DNA of 64,000 bases from Palleronia caenipelagi (GTDB lineage Bacteria; Pseudomonadota; Alphaproteobacteria; Rhodobacterales; Rhodobacteraceae), in the NCBI RefSeq assembly GCF_007004065.1, contig NZ_VFSV01000004.1:62001-126000 (forward strand), written 5' to 3'. A program made the translations under genes and the position numbers. Numbering within the stretch: the first letter of the stretch is position 1; each line of letters starts with the position of its first letter. Shown here in pieces: positions 17,240-27,384 of the stretch. A model generated the notes under the pieces. That model was given only the letters and a program-made list of their open reading frames with translations. It searched no databases and was not told where the DNA came from.

Positions 17240-19308
17240 AGCTTCTCTCCCTCAACGACCCACATGGTCGCTGGCCAACTCCACGGCAAGGCCAGCCCCG
17301 CCTGCATAAGCGTTGCGCCCGTGAGCTCAAGGGGGCCGTCCAGCAGAGCAGGCGCGCCCCGGCTCTGGGGTGGCCGGTCCTCGGGGTTCAGCAGCCGGAC
17401 CCGATAGCGGGCGCCGGGCTCCAGCCCCGCCAGCCGCTGGGGCCGGGGCAGAGACTGGGCCGAACTCGCGTGCCGTCCGGCGAACAGCACGAACCGGCTG
17501 CCATCGGCGGCGATCTGCACTTCGGGCGTCACTGCCGGGTCGTCACTGTCGAGCGGTAGAGTCACGCCACCCATGCGCCAGTCGCGGGTCTCTTTGTACC
17601 AGCCGATGATCTGGCGCAGCGTGGCGGCCTCGTCCTCATTCAGTTCGCGCGGGTCCATCTCCATGCCCATATGGCGCTGAGCGGCGACCCAGCCGCGAAA
17701 GCTCATGGGCAGGATGCGCCCGGACGTGTGGCACTGGCGCGGCCCCACATGGGAGCCGGTGATCGCAGGCGGCAGGAACAAGGCGGCCTCGTGCTGGATC
17801 CGCAGCCGCTCGATGGCGTCGTTGGAATCCGACAGCCAGACCCGGTGGGTGCGCCCGAGAATGCCCGCGTCAATGCGCCCGCCCCCCGAGGCGCAGCTCT
17901 CGATCTCGACCGTCGGATGGGCGGTACGCAGGCGGTCGAGCAGATCATAAATTCCGTAGGTTTGGCGCGCATCCACCACCGGAAACAGGCGGTTATGATC
18001 CCATTTCAGGTAATCGATGGCGTTGTCGCGCAGCAGCGTGTCGAGAAGACCGAAGAGATGATCCCGGACGGCATCCTGTGACAGGTCGAGCGCATATTGT
18101 CCCCGCCCCGGTGTCTGATCTTCGGGACCCAGCAGCCAGTCTGGATGGGCGCGGAACAGGTCGCTGTCGCGGTTCACCATCTCCGGCTCGACCCATAGAC
18201 CGAAGCTCATGCCAAGACTCTGGACATGCTCGATCAGCGGCGTCAGCCCGTCGGGCCATTTGCGCCGGTCCACCTGCCAGTCCCCGAGCGAGGTGGTGTC
18301 ATCGTCCCGCCGTCCGAACCATCCATCGTCGAGCACAAAGCGCTCGGCCCCCAGCGCGGCGGCCCGGGTGGCGATCTCGGTCAGTGTCTCGGGATCGTGG
18401 TCGAAATAAACGGCTTCCCAGCAATTGTAATGCACTGGGCGCGGGCGCTCCGGGTCGGGCCAGGGCACCACGTGGTCGCGGAGATAGGTCTGGAAAGCAC
18501 GGGCAATCCCGGCCTCACCCTCGATACTGCAGGCGATGATCAACGTGCCGGAGGAGAACTCTGTACCCGGCACCGGATCGCTGTCCCAGCTCCGCCCCAT
18601 CTGCAGTTGCCGCCGCCCATCGGGCAGCTCTTCGGCGACAAAGCGATGCCCCCCGGACCAACCGAGATGCAGTGCGCGGGCGGTGCCCGAGGTCTTCGTG
18701 CAGCCGCGTGAGAGGATCAGCGCCATCGGGGGATGCTCGTGTCCCGACCGACCCTGCCGCGCTTCGCGCAGGCGTATGCCCTGGGACCATGGCGTGATCT
18801 GACGGTGAAACTCGCGGATCCACGACCCTTGCCAGTCATGGATTGCGTCGCTGTCCTGCGGCCCGGGCAGCACCGGGGCGGCGAGCCAGTGGCAGCTCAC
18901 GGGGTGATCCGCGTTGAGGCGGGCTTCGGCGGTGATCACGTCGCCAGTGACCTGAAACCGGGCGATATAGGTCAGGCCCAGCGCGGGATCGGTGAAGCGC
19001 AGCGCCAGCCCGTCCTCCGTCTCTGCCCCGGCAAAGCGGAACCGGGGTTTCAGCGGTCCAGACCGGTCCGCGATCGACAGCCCCGGCTGCCCGGCAAAGC
19101 TTTGCCCCGGATCAGGACAGATCGACAGAGGCGCGACCGCATCCATGTTGCCGCTGCCGAGATCCGGACGCAGTGCGGCGGCGAGCGCCCCAATATCTTC
19201 ACCCTCCGGCAGGGGCGGCCCCCAGTAGACGGCATCGGCCATCGCGTCGCCCGTTACGCGCAGAAGCAGGGTCTGCCCAAGGCTGTCGAGCCGCCAGTGC
19301 TGACTCAT
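17236..19308 (-). CDS. GH36 alpha-galactosidase
   Basis: Removes terminal alpha-galactose. The 690-residue protein has the GH36 layout: an N-terminal beta-supersandwich, a TIM barrel from about residue 290 (HYNCWEAVYFD, FVLDDGWFGRRDDD, GLWVEPEMVN), and a C-terminal beta domain. The nucleophile is Asp437 in YLKWDHNR and the acid/base is Asp494 in WLSDSNDA. There is no signal peptide, so it works on imported galactosides. Start taken at MSQHW (19308), which gives a four-base overlap with the permease gene. A longer frame to 19596 lies inside the permease gene and is not expected to be translated. Confidence 0.93.
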   Translation of the reverse strand: MSQHWRLDSLGQTLLLRVTGDAMADAVYWGPPLPEGEDIGALAAALRPDLGSGNMDAVAPLSICPDPGQSFAGQPGLSIADRSGPLKPRFRFAGAETEDGLALRFTDPALGLTYIARFQVTGDVITAEARLNADHPVSCHWLAAPVLPGPQDSDAIHDWQGSWIREFHRQITPWSQGIRLREARQGRSGHEHPPMALILSRGCTKTSGTARALHLGWSGGHRFVAEELPDGRRQLQMGRSWDSDPVPGTEFSSGTLIIACSIEGEAGIARAFQTYLRDHVVPWPDPERPRPVHYNCWEAVYFDHDPETLTEIATRAAALGAERFVLDDGWFGRRDDDTTSLGDWQVDRRKWPDGLTPLIEHVQSLGMSFGLWVEPEMVNRDSDLFRAHPDWLLGPEDQTPGRGQYALDLSQDAVRDHLFGLLDTLLRDNAIDYLKWDHNRLFPVVDARQTYGIYDLLDRLRTAHPTVEIESCASGGGRIDAGILGRTHRVWLSDSNDAIERLRIQHEAALFLPPAITGSHVGPRQCHTSGRILPMSFRGWVAAQRHMGMEMDPRELNEDEAATLRQIIGWYKETRDWRMGGVTLPLDSDDPAVTPEVQIAADGSRFVLFAGRHASSAQSLPRPQRLAGLEPGARYRVRLLNPEDRPPQSRGAPALLDGPLELTGATLMQAGLALPWSWPATMWVVEGEKL

Positions 19309-20153
19309 TTCACCGCCCCGAGGGTAAGCCCCGCGATGAAGTGGCGCTGCATGAGGAAGAACATCAGAACGGGTGGGAGCGCCGCGACGATGCTGCCCGC
19401 GCTCATCAGGTGATAGGCGGCACGGTACTGGGCGTTGAAGGACGTGATCCCGGCGGTGACCGGCTGGCTCTCGGGGCCTTGGGTCAGCACCACCGCCCAG
19501 AAATAATCGTTCCAGATGAAGGTAAAGATCAGCACGGCGAGCGCGGCCAGGGCGGGTTTCATCAGCGGCAACACAATGTACCAGAAGATCCGCCATTCCG
19601 CGACGCCCTCGACCCGCGCCGCTTCGATCAGCTCACCGGGGAGCTGGCGGATGAAGTTCCGCATAAACAGGGTGCAGAAGCCGGTCTGAAACGCAATGTG
19701 AAACAGGATTAGCCCGCGCTTGGTGTTGTAGAGGCCCAGATCAAGGGTCAGGTCCCGCACCGGCACCATAAGGATCTGGAACGGCACGAAGTTACCCGCC
19801 ACAAACATGAAGAAGATCAGCAGGTTGCCGTTGAAGCGGTACACACCAAGAGCGAAGCCCGTCATCGCAGACAGGGCAACCGCACCGAGCACGGTTGGGA
19901 CTGTGATCAGAACGGAATTCATCATGTAGCGCGGCATGTCCGACTGGAAAAATACCGCGCCGTAATTCTTGAACCCTTCGAAGGACGAAGGGATGCCCCA
20001 GTAATTCGCGTTGGTGAAATCCTCCGCGGGGCGGATGGAGAACACGGCGACGGCAATCAACGGCAACAGCCAGAGGATGAGCGCGATGGGCAACACCGAC
20101 TTATAGGCGATCCGCGCGGTCGGGGAGGCTTTCTCAATAGGCGTTGGAAACAT
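19305..20153 (-). CDS. Sugar ABC transporter permease, MalG type
   Basis: A 282-residue inner-membrane subunit of a carbohydrate (CUT1) importer. Six hydrophobic stretches start with VLPIALILWLLPLIAVAVFS. The cytoplasmic EAA loop is ELIEAARVEGVAEWRIFWYI followed by VLPLMKP. It partners with the MalF-type permease upstream; the ATPase is probably the gene at 23374. It stands 47 bases after the first permease gene and overlaps the GH36 start. Confidence 0.9.
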   Translation of the reverse strand: MFPTPIEKASPTARIAYKSVLPIALILWLLPLIAVAVFSIRPAEDFTNANYWGIPSSFEGFKNYGAVFFQSDMPRYMMNSVLITVPTVLGAVALSAMTGFALGVYRFNGNLLIFFMFVAGNFVPFQILMVPVRDLTLDLGLYNTKRGLILFHIAFQTGFCTLFMRNFIRQLPGELIEAARVEGVAEWRIFWYIVLPLMKPALAALAVLIFTFIWNDYFWAVVLTQGPESQPVTAGITSFNAQYRAAYHLMSAGSIVAALPPVLMFFLMQRHFIAGLTLGAVK

Positions 20154-20200
20154 GGATCAAACCTCGGAACGGGGGGCGATTTTTTGCAGAAAAATCGGGG

Positions 20201-21115
20201 TCATCGCTGACGCTCCTCGCGGTACATGGACCACAGGAAGTAGGAGATGAAGCACAGCATAATCAGGAACAGCACCACCGCGATCGCCGCGCCGTAGCCC
20301 ATTCGGAAGCCGTATTCGCTGAGCGCGACCTCAAACATATAGAAGGACAGCACCCGGCTCTCGCCGAAAGGTCCGCCATTGGTCATGATCGAGATCAGAT
20401 CAAAGCTGCGCAGCGCACCAATGATCGTGACGACAAAAGCGATGAAGGTCGCGGGCTTGAGCTGCGGAAGGACCACATGCCAGAGCATCCGCCAACCCTT
20501 GGCATTGTCGAGCCTCCCGGCTTCGATCAACTCCGGGTTCACGGCGTTCAGCCCCGTAAGATAGAGGATCATGCAATAGGCCGTTTGCGGCCAGAGGCCT
20601 GCGGCGATGATGCCGTAGGTCACGTAGTTCGGATCGCCCAGCACATTCACCGGCCCGGCGCCGAACCAGCCGAGCATCACGTTCAGGAGGCCAAAGGCCG
20701 GGTCGTAGAACCAGGTGAACACCAGCCCGACCACCACCTGACTAATGACAAAGGGGAAGAAAAAGAGCGACTTGTAGATCCGGATCCCCGTCACGGTCTG
20801 GTTCAGGAACAGCGCGATGAAGAGCCCGGCGGGAATGGCGAGCAGGTAGAGCACCAGCCAGATAAGGTTGTTCCTCAGCGAGACGTAGAAGGCGGGGTCG
20901 TAATAGAGCTCTTCGTAATTCCGCAGGCCGACAGAGACCGGTTCCCCGAGGCCGTCCCATTGGGTGGTGGAGATGCCGATGGACTGGAAGATCGGCAGGA
21001 TCACATAGACGGCAAAGAACAGGATACCGGGGGCCAGAAACAGCCATGGGGTGATGGCGATCTGGTTGCGGCGCCACCAGGAGCGGCGGGCCGGAGGGGC
21101 GGTCATCTGGGACAT
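20201..21115 (-). CDS. Sugar ABC transporter permease, MalF/UgpA type
   Basis: A 304-residue permease. A positively charged N-terminus (ARRSWWRRNQ) precedes helix WLFLAPGILFFAVYVILPIF. The EAA loop is ELIEAGRLDNAKGWRMLWHV followed by VLPQLKP. Second gene of the galactoside operon, between the binding protein and the MalG-type permease, as usual for CUT1 systems. Confidence 0.9.
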   Translation of the reverse strand: MSQMTAPPARRSWWRRNQIAITPWLFLAPGILFFAVYVILPIFQSIGISTTQWDGLGEPVSVGLRNYEELYYDPAFYVSLRNNLIWLVLYLLAIPAGLFIALFLNQTVTGIRIYKSLFFFPFVISQVVVGLVFTWFYDPAFGLLNVMLGWFGAGPVNVLGDPNYVTYGIIAAGLWPQTAYCMILYLTGLNAVNPELIEAGRLDNAKGWRMLWHVVLPQLKPATFIAFVVTIIGALRSFDLISIMTNGGPFGESRVLSFYMFEVALSEYGFRMGYGAAIAVVLFLIMLCFISYFLWSMYREERQR

Positions 21116-21196
21116 GGGGGCGCTCCGTCTGGTCGGTCGAGGGCTGCCAAATGGAGCGGGCGACCCTGCCGGGCCGCCCGCACGCTCATCCTTGGA

Positions 21197-22459
21197 TTAC
21201 TGGTAGATACGCTGGCGCGCACGCTCCAGATTGTCGAGGATCTGGTCGAGGCTGTCGGGCTGCACCATGAAGCGCTGGAAGCCTTCCATGGCGACCTTGG
21301 CCATCTCGGCTGGCGCATCACGGTCGAAGAACTGCGCCACGCCGCCGGAGCTGTTGGAGGACAGGACCTCGAAACCTTCCTTCAGGAACTTGTCGTCGTC
21401 CACCGAGCTGCCGCTGTTGACGGGCAGCTGACCCAGCGCGTCGCCCGCGTTGATCTTCGTCTGCACATCGGCAGAGGTGACGTATTTCAGGAACGCCTTG
21501 GCGGCCTCCGGGTTCTCGGCCCCCGATGGGATGTGGAACGTATCCGTCGGCGCGTCCTCGGCCAGCGCAACATCGCCATTGATCGCCGGGAACTGGTAGT
21601 AGTCGAGCTTGTCGTCATCAAGACCGGCTTCACGCAGCGGCGCCACGGCGAAGTTGCCCATCAGATAGGCACCTGCCTCACCATTGGCCATGAAGGGCAG
21701 CGCTTCCTGCCAGGAATAGGCCGTGTGGTTGTCGATATAGGCACCCATGTCGATCAGCTCCCGCCAGTTGGCGAAGGTCTGACGCACGCGCTCATCGGTC
21801 CATTCGACCTCACCGCCGGTCAGCGCCATGTGGAAGTCGAAGCCGTTGGTACGCATGTTCAGGTAGTCGAACCAGCCAGCGGCGGTCCACAGGAACTTGG
21901 TGCCGATGGTAAAGCACTTCACGCCGTTATCGAGCAGGGTCTGGCAGTTGCCCTTGAAGCTCTCCCAGTCGGTGGGCTCTTCGAGGCCGTACTGCTCGTA
22001 GAGATCTTTGCGGTAGTACACGCCCCACTGGTAGTAGGTATAGGGCACGCCCCACTGCTTGCCGTCGAGGGTCATGGCGCCTTTGGTCGAGGCCAGCTCT
22101 TCGGAGAGGGTGCCCTCCCAGACGTCCGACACGTCCATGAACAGACCCGCATCCACATAGGGCCGCATCCGGTTGCCGGCGTACCAGTTGGCTACATCCG
22201 GGGGATTGGCCGACAGGAAGTTGCGGATCTGGGTCTTGTACGCCTCGCGGTCGATGATGGTCAGCTCGACGGTCAGGTCATCGTGCATCGCATCGAAATC
22301 CTGAGCCAGCCCTTCCATAACGGCACGGGGCGCGGGGTTCGACATGTCCGAAAAGATCTTGAGCGTGCCCGAGAGCTTTTCCTCATGGCTCCCGGCCGAC
22401 GCTGGCAGGGCGGCCATGCCGGCCAGCAGGGTCGCTGACAGCAAATGCGCTACTTTCAT
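21197..22459 (-). CDS. Extracellular sugar-binding protein of the galactoside ABC importer
   Basis: A 420-residue SBP_bac_1-family periplasmic protein. The signal peptide MKVAHLLSATLLAGMAALPASA is cleaved before GSHEEK. The mature part shows GTLKIFSDMSNPAPRAVME, NPPDVANWYAGNRMRPYVDA and GVPYTYYQWGVYYRKDLYEQ, typical of CUT1 binding proteins. First gene of the operon. GGAGGA sits 5 bases before the ATG at 22459, a strong ribosome site suited to a highly made binding protein. An in-frame ATG at 22492 is less likely. The ligand is inferred from the downstream galactosidases. Confidence 0.9.
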   Translation of the reverse strand: MKVAHLLSATLLAGMAALPASAGSHEEKLSGTLKIFSDMSNPAPRAVMEGLAQDFDAMHDDLTVELTIIDREAYKTQIRNFLSANPPDVANWYAGNRMRPYVDAGLFMDVSDVWEGTLSEELASTKGAMTLDGKQWGVPYTYYQWGVYYRKDLYEQYGLEEPTDWESFKGNCQTLLDNGVKCFTIGTKFLWTAAGWFDYLNMRTNGFDFHMALTGGEVEWTDERVRQTFANWRELIDMGAYIDNHTAYSWQEALPFMANGEAGAYLMGNFAVAPLREAGLDDDKLDYYQFPAINGDVALAEDAPTDTFHIPSGAENPEAAKAFLKYVTSADVQTKINAGDALGQLPVNSGSSVDDDKFLKEGFEVLSSNSSGGVAQFFDRDAPAEMAKVAMEGFQRFMVQPDSLDQILDNLERARQRIYQ

Positions 22460-22494
22460 TTTAGTCCTCCCAATATGCAACTTTCTGAGCATTA

Positions 22495-22513
22495 GGTTCC
22501 ATTTATCGAAACC
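22495..22513. promoter_or_regulatory. Candidate IclR operator between sugar-binding protein and IclR genes
   Basis: An imperfect palindrome, GGTTCC-N7-GAAACC, in the 117-base divergent gap. It has the size and inverted-repeat form of IclR-family operators and lies about 35-55 bases upstream of the binding-protein start. The role is inferred from position only. Confidence 0.35.
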
Positions 22514-22576
22514 AAGTTTTGCATGTTGAAAACGATACGCATCTTTTCTACCCTGTCAACCGGAAGAGGAGATGAC

Positions 22577-23362
22577 ATGGCGGCACCTGATGGCACCGTT
22601 GGAAAGGCGATGGACGTGCTTGAGCGCGTGGCCTCTTATGGTGGTCCGGTGCGCTTTGCGGATCTGTTATCCGAGGGTGGCTATCCAAAGGCCACACTGT
22701 ATCGCCTCCTGCAAGTACTTGTGAACCAAAGGCTTTTGACAATCGACCGGGCAACGGGGAAATACGAGCTCGGGGTGCGGCTGGTGCGGCTGGCCCATCA
22801 GGCGTGGTCTCAGGCATCGCTCGCCCCGCTCGCGCGTCCCCATCTGGAGCATCTGGCGCAGGTCACAGGGCAGGCTGTCCATCTGGCTCAGCTTGACGGC
22901 GGGCAGGTACTGTACCTCGACAAGCTGAACCCGGCGCAACCCGTGGAGATGTTCTCGGCCATCGGGCGCGTGGGCCCCGCCTATTGTACCGGCGTCGGCA
23001 AGGCGATGCTGGCCTTTCTGCCCGGCGAGGCACTCGAGAGCGCCCTGTCGCAGCAAAGCTTTCACAGGTTCACCCCCGCCACGCTGGACCGGGCGGGGTT
23101 GCTAGCCGAACACGAGGCGATTCGGCGCGAGGGTGTGGCGTGGGACCGGCAGGAACACGAGCCGGGCATCACCTGTCTGGCGGCCCCGGTGCTCAGTGAT
23201 GCGGGCCGGGTTCTCGGTGCCGTCTCGATCACCTCGGCGGGCGGAGGCGAAGCGCTGCTCGCGGCTCATACCGGGATCGTCAAAGACACAGCCGGAGCCA
23301 TCGCGCGCGACGCCGCCGCGTGGCGGTTTCCGGAGCAATCGAAATTGAACGTAGCGGAATAG
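22577..23362 (+). CDS. IclR-family transcriptional regulator
   Basis: A 261-residue regulator, probably controlling the galactoside operon it faces. The N-terminal winged helix (residues about 8-65) contains AMDVLERVASYGGPVRFADL and YPKATLYRLLQVLVNQRLL. The C-terminal effector domain has GRVGPAYCTGVGKAMLAFLP and LAAPVLSDAGRVLGAVSIT. Start chosen at 22577 with AGAGGAG nearby; 22523 would add 18 residues. Effectors of this family are often pathway intermediates, here perhaps a keto-deoxy sugar acid. Confidence 0.88.
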   Translation: MAAPDGTVGKAMDVLERVASYGGPVRFADLLSEGGYPKATLYRLLQVLVNQRLLTIDRATGKYELGVRLVRLAHQAWSQASLAPLARPHLEHLAQVTGQAVHLAQLDGGQVLYLDKLNPAQPVEMFSAIGRVGPAYCTGVGKAMLAFLPGEALESALSQQSFHRFTPATLDRAGLLAEHEAIRREGVAWDRQEHEPGITCLAAPVLSDAGRVLGAVSITSAGGGEALLAAHTGIVKDTAGAIARDAAAWRFPEQSKLNVAE

Positions 23363-23373
23363 AGGGGGGAGCC

Positions 23374-24435
<1,062 letters not shown>

Positions 24436-24453
24436 GGCCGCGAAATGGCTTGT

Positions 24454-24921
24454 TCAAAGCAGGTGCCGCGTGCCCGGTTTAGGACCGCGCGCGGCAGCCA
24501 CCAGATCGCGGCCCTTTGAGAGACCGATTGATTGCCGGGTAGAGGGAAACGCGGCGACGACTGCTCCAATCGCAGCCCAGACCCCGGTCTTAGCGGTTTG
24601 AAGCGAGGTGGACAGAGGCGGTATCAAGCTGCCGATTTCCCTGATCCGACTGTCCACGAAGGCTCTGTTGACGCACGCCTCCGAGTCCCAAAGGCACTTT
24701 AGACGGTGTAAGGTTTGTATCTTGCCCTGAAGATCCTTGGCCTCCCCGGACAACGAATGATGCCGAAGGCTCCGCAGATATCGCGCCGCATTGCCGAGCG
24801 GCAACACGCGACAATCCGGCTCTACACAGGCGGCCAGTGTGGTCCAGCAGAGCACGTACTCATTATGTGTTAATGCCGGGTCAAAAGCTGCCCTGTGCAT
24901 GAGAGCCGTCGGCGCATCCAT
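24454..24921 (-). CDS. Hypothetical protein, 155 aa
   Basis: An open frame starting MDAPTALMHRAAFDPALTH with no family I recognise. It contains NEYVLCWTTLAACVEPDCRV (four-cysteine region with the later CLWDSEACVN), a basic helical part (GNAARYLRSLRHHSL) and a weakly hydrophobic stretch (AKTGVWAAIGAVVAAFP). It starts within about 60 bases of the point where the decayed IS21 transposase is cut off. Its N-terminus may therefore have been replaced. Convergent with the transporter ATPase gene. No strong ribosome site. It may be a real accessory gene or a remnant. Confidence 0.45.
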   Translation of the reverse strand: MDAPTALMHRAAFDPALTHNEYVLCWTTLAACVEPDCRVLPLGNAARYLRSLRHHSLSGEAKDLQGKIQTLHRLKCLWDSEACVNRAFVDSRIREIGSLIPPLSTSLQTAKTGVWAAIGAVVAAFPSTRQSIGLSKGRDLVAAARGPKPGTRHLL

Positions 24922-24984
24922 TGCGGCACTCTGGAGTGAGCCGGTGAATGCCACCGGTCCGAAAGAACCGGCGAACGCGGTCTT

Positions 24985-25603
24985 TCGAGCGCGAGACACA
25001 GGTCACCATGGTCTCAGGGGTGTCGATGATCACACGGCGCGGGACCCCGCCACAGAAAGACAGCGTCTGGACAAAGGCATCCAGCACCATCTCGTGGGTT
25101 TCGCCGGGATGGGCCATGACAAAGGGCTTGCGGCTGTGGCACAGGCGGAAATGGGCAACCTTGATCTTCTGTTCGATACCGCCCAGCACAACCCTTTATT
25201 CGCTCTAGTCGAACTGCAGCGCGTCGCCAGCACCAAAATGCAGGGGGATGAACGCATCACCAGAACCGGCTTCGGCCTGCGTCAGATCGCGCACAACGCG
25301 CTGAACTGGAGAATAGGACCCAGTGTAACCTTCCACCACGAGCTGCTTATAGAGCTTCTGGGCTGTCCGTCGTTCATGTCGTGGGCGCTTCATAACCTGA
25401 ACGAAAAGTTCCTGGAGCCGAAGATCGAACCCGTTGCACAGCTTGTGCCGAACCGCCGGCGCTTGGCGCTGGTAGCTCGGCGGGATCTCATCCTTCAAAT
25501 ACTTCTGGATCGTGTTCCGCGACTATCCCGCCGCCCGCGCCACAGATCGGATGCTGCGGCCTTCCCGCACTATCCATCGTGGGATCTTCGATACACTTTC
25601 CAT
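24985..25603 (-). pseudogene. IS21-family istA transposase remnant with three stop codons
   Basis: Decayed istA. From ATG 25603 the frame reads MESVSKIPRWIVREGRSIRS, then hits TAG at 25523-25525 where intact relatives continue into SRNTIxKYL. It resumes through MKRPRHERRTAQKLYKQL, VEGYTGSYSPVQRVVRDL and FIPLHFGAGDALQFD. TAG at 25205-25207 and TAA at 25196-25198 replace the expected DWSQE. It resumes again with LGGIEQKIKVAHFRLCHSR and GGVPRRVIIDTPETMV. Homology ends near 24985, so the C-terminus and istB are missing. All pieces are in one frame, so decay was by point mutation and deletion. Confidence 0.85.
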
Positions 25604-25657
25604 CAATAACACCCGCTCTTTCCTCCACACAATTCTGCGCGGATGTTGACGAAAACA
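24985..25657 (-). mobile_element. IS21-family element, one end only
   Basis: Holds the istA remnant. The probable outer tip is near 25657, where the minus strand begins TGTTTTCGTCAACATCC, a TG-starting end of the IS21 kind. The other end and istB are absent, so the element cannot move on its own. Confidence 0.65.
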
Positions 25658-25905
25658 GGCGGGGTAATTTTACTCGTTCATAACCAACCCAAGTGCGTCA
25701 AATTTGGATGCCGGTTCACACCGAGGCCTGCCAAGGCTGATCGTCCCTTCATTTGGATCGCATCCGCGATACGCGTCTTCAGACGTCTCAGCAAAAACCC
25801 GTGAAAAGAGGTCATTGCTGGCTTTGCTTCGATTCTGGTGGACTCTGGTACTTGGGCGCCGCCGGCACGTCGAGACCAGAGTGCCGGCCCAGCGGTCACG
25901 CTATG
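25658..25905. other. Gene-poor stretch between IS21 end and glycosyltransferase
   Basis: About 250 bases in which I see no supported gene. A 73-codon minus-strand frame (25678-25899) has no recognisable motif or good ribosome site. Base composition is lower in GC than the flanking core genes. Confidence 0.5.
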
Positions 25906-26691
25906 TCAGCCAAGGACTTTGAGCCCGACCCCATAGACGCGCTGGGTCACGCGATTGGGCGCCTGCAAATACCGCACTGTGAGAGCCCGCAAGGTCCTCG
26001 AACGGAGACCACCAAAGCCTGGGGGAGAGGGATGTCTCGCAAACAGACGCATGTGGCCTTCAAGCCGCCTGACTTTCTGGGCAGTGATACGATCTGAACC
26101 GCCGTCATCGTAGGTGTAAAGCGGTGAGGTGAGGTGGACAAAACTCGCTCTTTTTACGAGGCGAAGATAGAGTTCCCACTCCTGAACCGCAGGCATCTCG
26201 GCATCGAATGGATTGGCCCGCAAAAGCTCGGTACGTGCAACGAGCCCACTGGTCCCACCCAGCGCGTTTTTCCACAGCAACATCTGGGGCGACGCTACCT
26301 CCGTCTTGTACCGGCGCCCGGAGGGGGTTTGATAAGCACACGTGGAGAAACCAGCCTTCGTCGACAATAGCGCCGTCACCTGTTTCTCGATCTTAACGGG
26401 GTGAAAGCAATCATCGGAGTCGAGAAACGCAACGTATTCTGATGTTGCGCGATCGACACCGACATTCCGCGCAGTCGGCGCACCGGACTGTCGCGGCAGT
26501 CGGACATAGGTCACATCCGGAAAGCCCTCGCGAACCACCGCTTCGGTATCATCGCTCGAATGATCATCCACGACCACAATCTCAGTGATTGGGTAGGTCT
26601 GCGCGAGAACCGACCGGAGAGCCCGGCTCAATTTCTCGCGACGGTTGTAGGTCGGGATCACCACCGTGACGGACGGGGTTGCGATTACCAT
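25906..26691 (-). CDS. Family 2 glycosyltransferase
   Basis: A 261-residue GT-A-fold enzyme that would move a sugar from a nucleotide donor. It opens with PSVTVVIPTYNRREKLSRAL, followed by EIVVVDDHSSDDTEAVV, RNVGVDRATSEYVAFLDSDD (the DxD metal site) and later MPAVQEWELYLRLV, where the catalytic base is expected (ED-like QEW). Start taken at MVIATPSV (26691); 26724 would add 11 residues. It stands alone among IS debris without other polysaccharide genes, so it is probably a stranded piece of a surface-polysaccharide cluster. Acceptor unknown. Confidence 0.85.
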   Translation of the reverse strand: MVIATPSVTVVIPTYNRREKLSRALRSVLAQTYPITEIVVVDDHSSDDTEAVVREGFPDVTYVRLPRQSGAPTARNVGVDRATSEYVAFLDSDDCFHPVKIEKQVTALLSTKAGFSTCAYQTPSGRRYKTEVASPQMLLWKNALGGTSGLVARTELLRANPFDAEMPAVQEWELYLRLVKRASFVHLTSPLYTYDDGGSDRITAQKVRRLEGHMRLFARHPSPPGFGGLRSRTLRALTVRYLQAPNRVTQRVYGVGLKVLG

Positions 26692-26845
26692 ATTATTCTG
26701 CTCACGCTCGCAAAAGAAGATCATTCTGGACGAAAAGCCGTCATGCCTGCAAGGGTGCGCTCGTCATGGCTCCCTCCACCGTCAGCATTTGAGCAGACGA
26801 GATGCTGCCGCAGCCGACAAGGGTGTCTTGGGTCAGGGCCGGTCG

Positions 26846-26999
26846 ATTTCATAGCAGGAGCATAAGTCACAGCCCAAAAGATCAGCGGCGAACATCTCTG
26901 ATAGTTTCTGGCTGCCGGATGCGCAGTTGGCTTGTCTTGAGTCATTTTTCCCAAACTCCCATGCCGAACCTCGCATCGATGACCGGCAGGTACTGAGTG
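26846..26999 (+). pseudogene. IS5-family left-end fragment (copy A, plus strand)
   Basis: The translation from 26894 reads ISDSFWLPDAQLACLESFFP then NSHAEPRIDDRQVLS, matching the N-terminus of IS5-type transposases (MSDLFWLTDAQMxRLEPFFP). The start codon has become ATC. Similarity stops near 26999, at the place where intact copies continue into GGIIFINRNGLRWR. Its sequence runs toward copy B, which lies on the opposite strand. Confidence 0.75.
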
Positions 27000-27073
27000 A
27001 GGTTATGTGTGCTGCGGAGCAATATTGTGCCACCGGACAGGCGGCGCCGTACGGTCGGGGGGAAGGGCGTGGG

Positions 27074-27345
27074 AGGCCCTTCATCATCGCCGCGAAAATG
27101 CCTTTCTCGCTCCAGCGCTTCCAACGGTTGTACTCCGTTTTATGAGGGCCATATTCGTTGGGTGCGCCCCGCCATCTCAAGCCATTGCGATTGTTGAAGA
27201 TAATCCCGCCCAATACGCGCTGGCCATCGACACGGGGCTTGCCAGGAGATTTCGGAAAGTAGGGTTCAGCCGCGCTATCTGCGCATCGGAAGGCCAGAAA
27301 AGACCAGACATGTCACCGCTCTATTTTCATGCGGTGAAGCAGAAC
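27074..27345 (-). pseudogene. IS5-family left-end fragment (copy B, minus strand)
   Basis: Starts at 27311 with MSGLFWPSDAQIARLNP. A one-base deletion just after this (in the TACTTTCCG stretch) shifts the frame. The continuation is GGIIFNNRNGLRWRGAPNEY, GPHKTEYNRWKRWSEKGIFA and AMMKGL, the DDE-transposase N-terminal domain of IS5. It ends abruptly near 27074. Upstream, the TTCACCGC and GCGGTGA arms of the IS5 leader are kept. Copies A and B face each other and are separated by about 75 unexplained bases. Confidence 0.78.
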
Positions 27346-27364
27346 GATCAGTTGATGTGAACTA

Positions 27365-27384
27365 CTACCGGCTCGCGCCGGTAG
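27365..27384. repeat. IS200-type end hairpin (right end)
   Basis: An 8-base-pair stem CTACCGGC/GCCGGTAG with loop TCGC, overlapping the tnpA stop codon. Its GCCGG core matches that of the other end hairpin, which supports both as ends of one element. Confidence 0.65.

Noticed and set aside
19309-19596. Upstream extension of the GH36 frame
   Set aside because: Lies wholly inside the permease gene and has low-complexity arginine-rich sequence unlike GH36 N-termini.
20144-22438. 764-codon open frame opposite the two permease/binding-protein genes
   Set aside because: It spans several real genes on the other strand and has a histidine- and glutamine-rich composition typical of antisense frames.
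25678-25899. 73-codon frame on the minus strand after the glycosyltransferase
   Set aside because: No motif, no ribosome site, lies in IS-flanking DNA.
27074-27345. A complete IS5 element
   Set aside because: Only the N-terminal third of the transposase is present, with a frameshift; no right end is seen.
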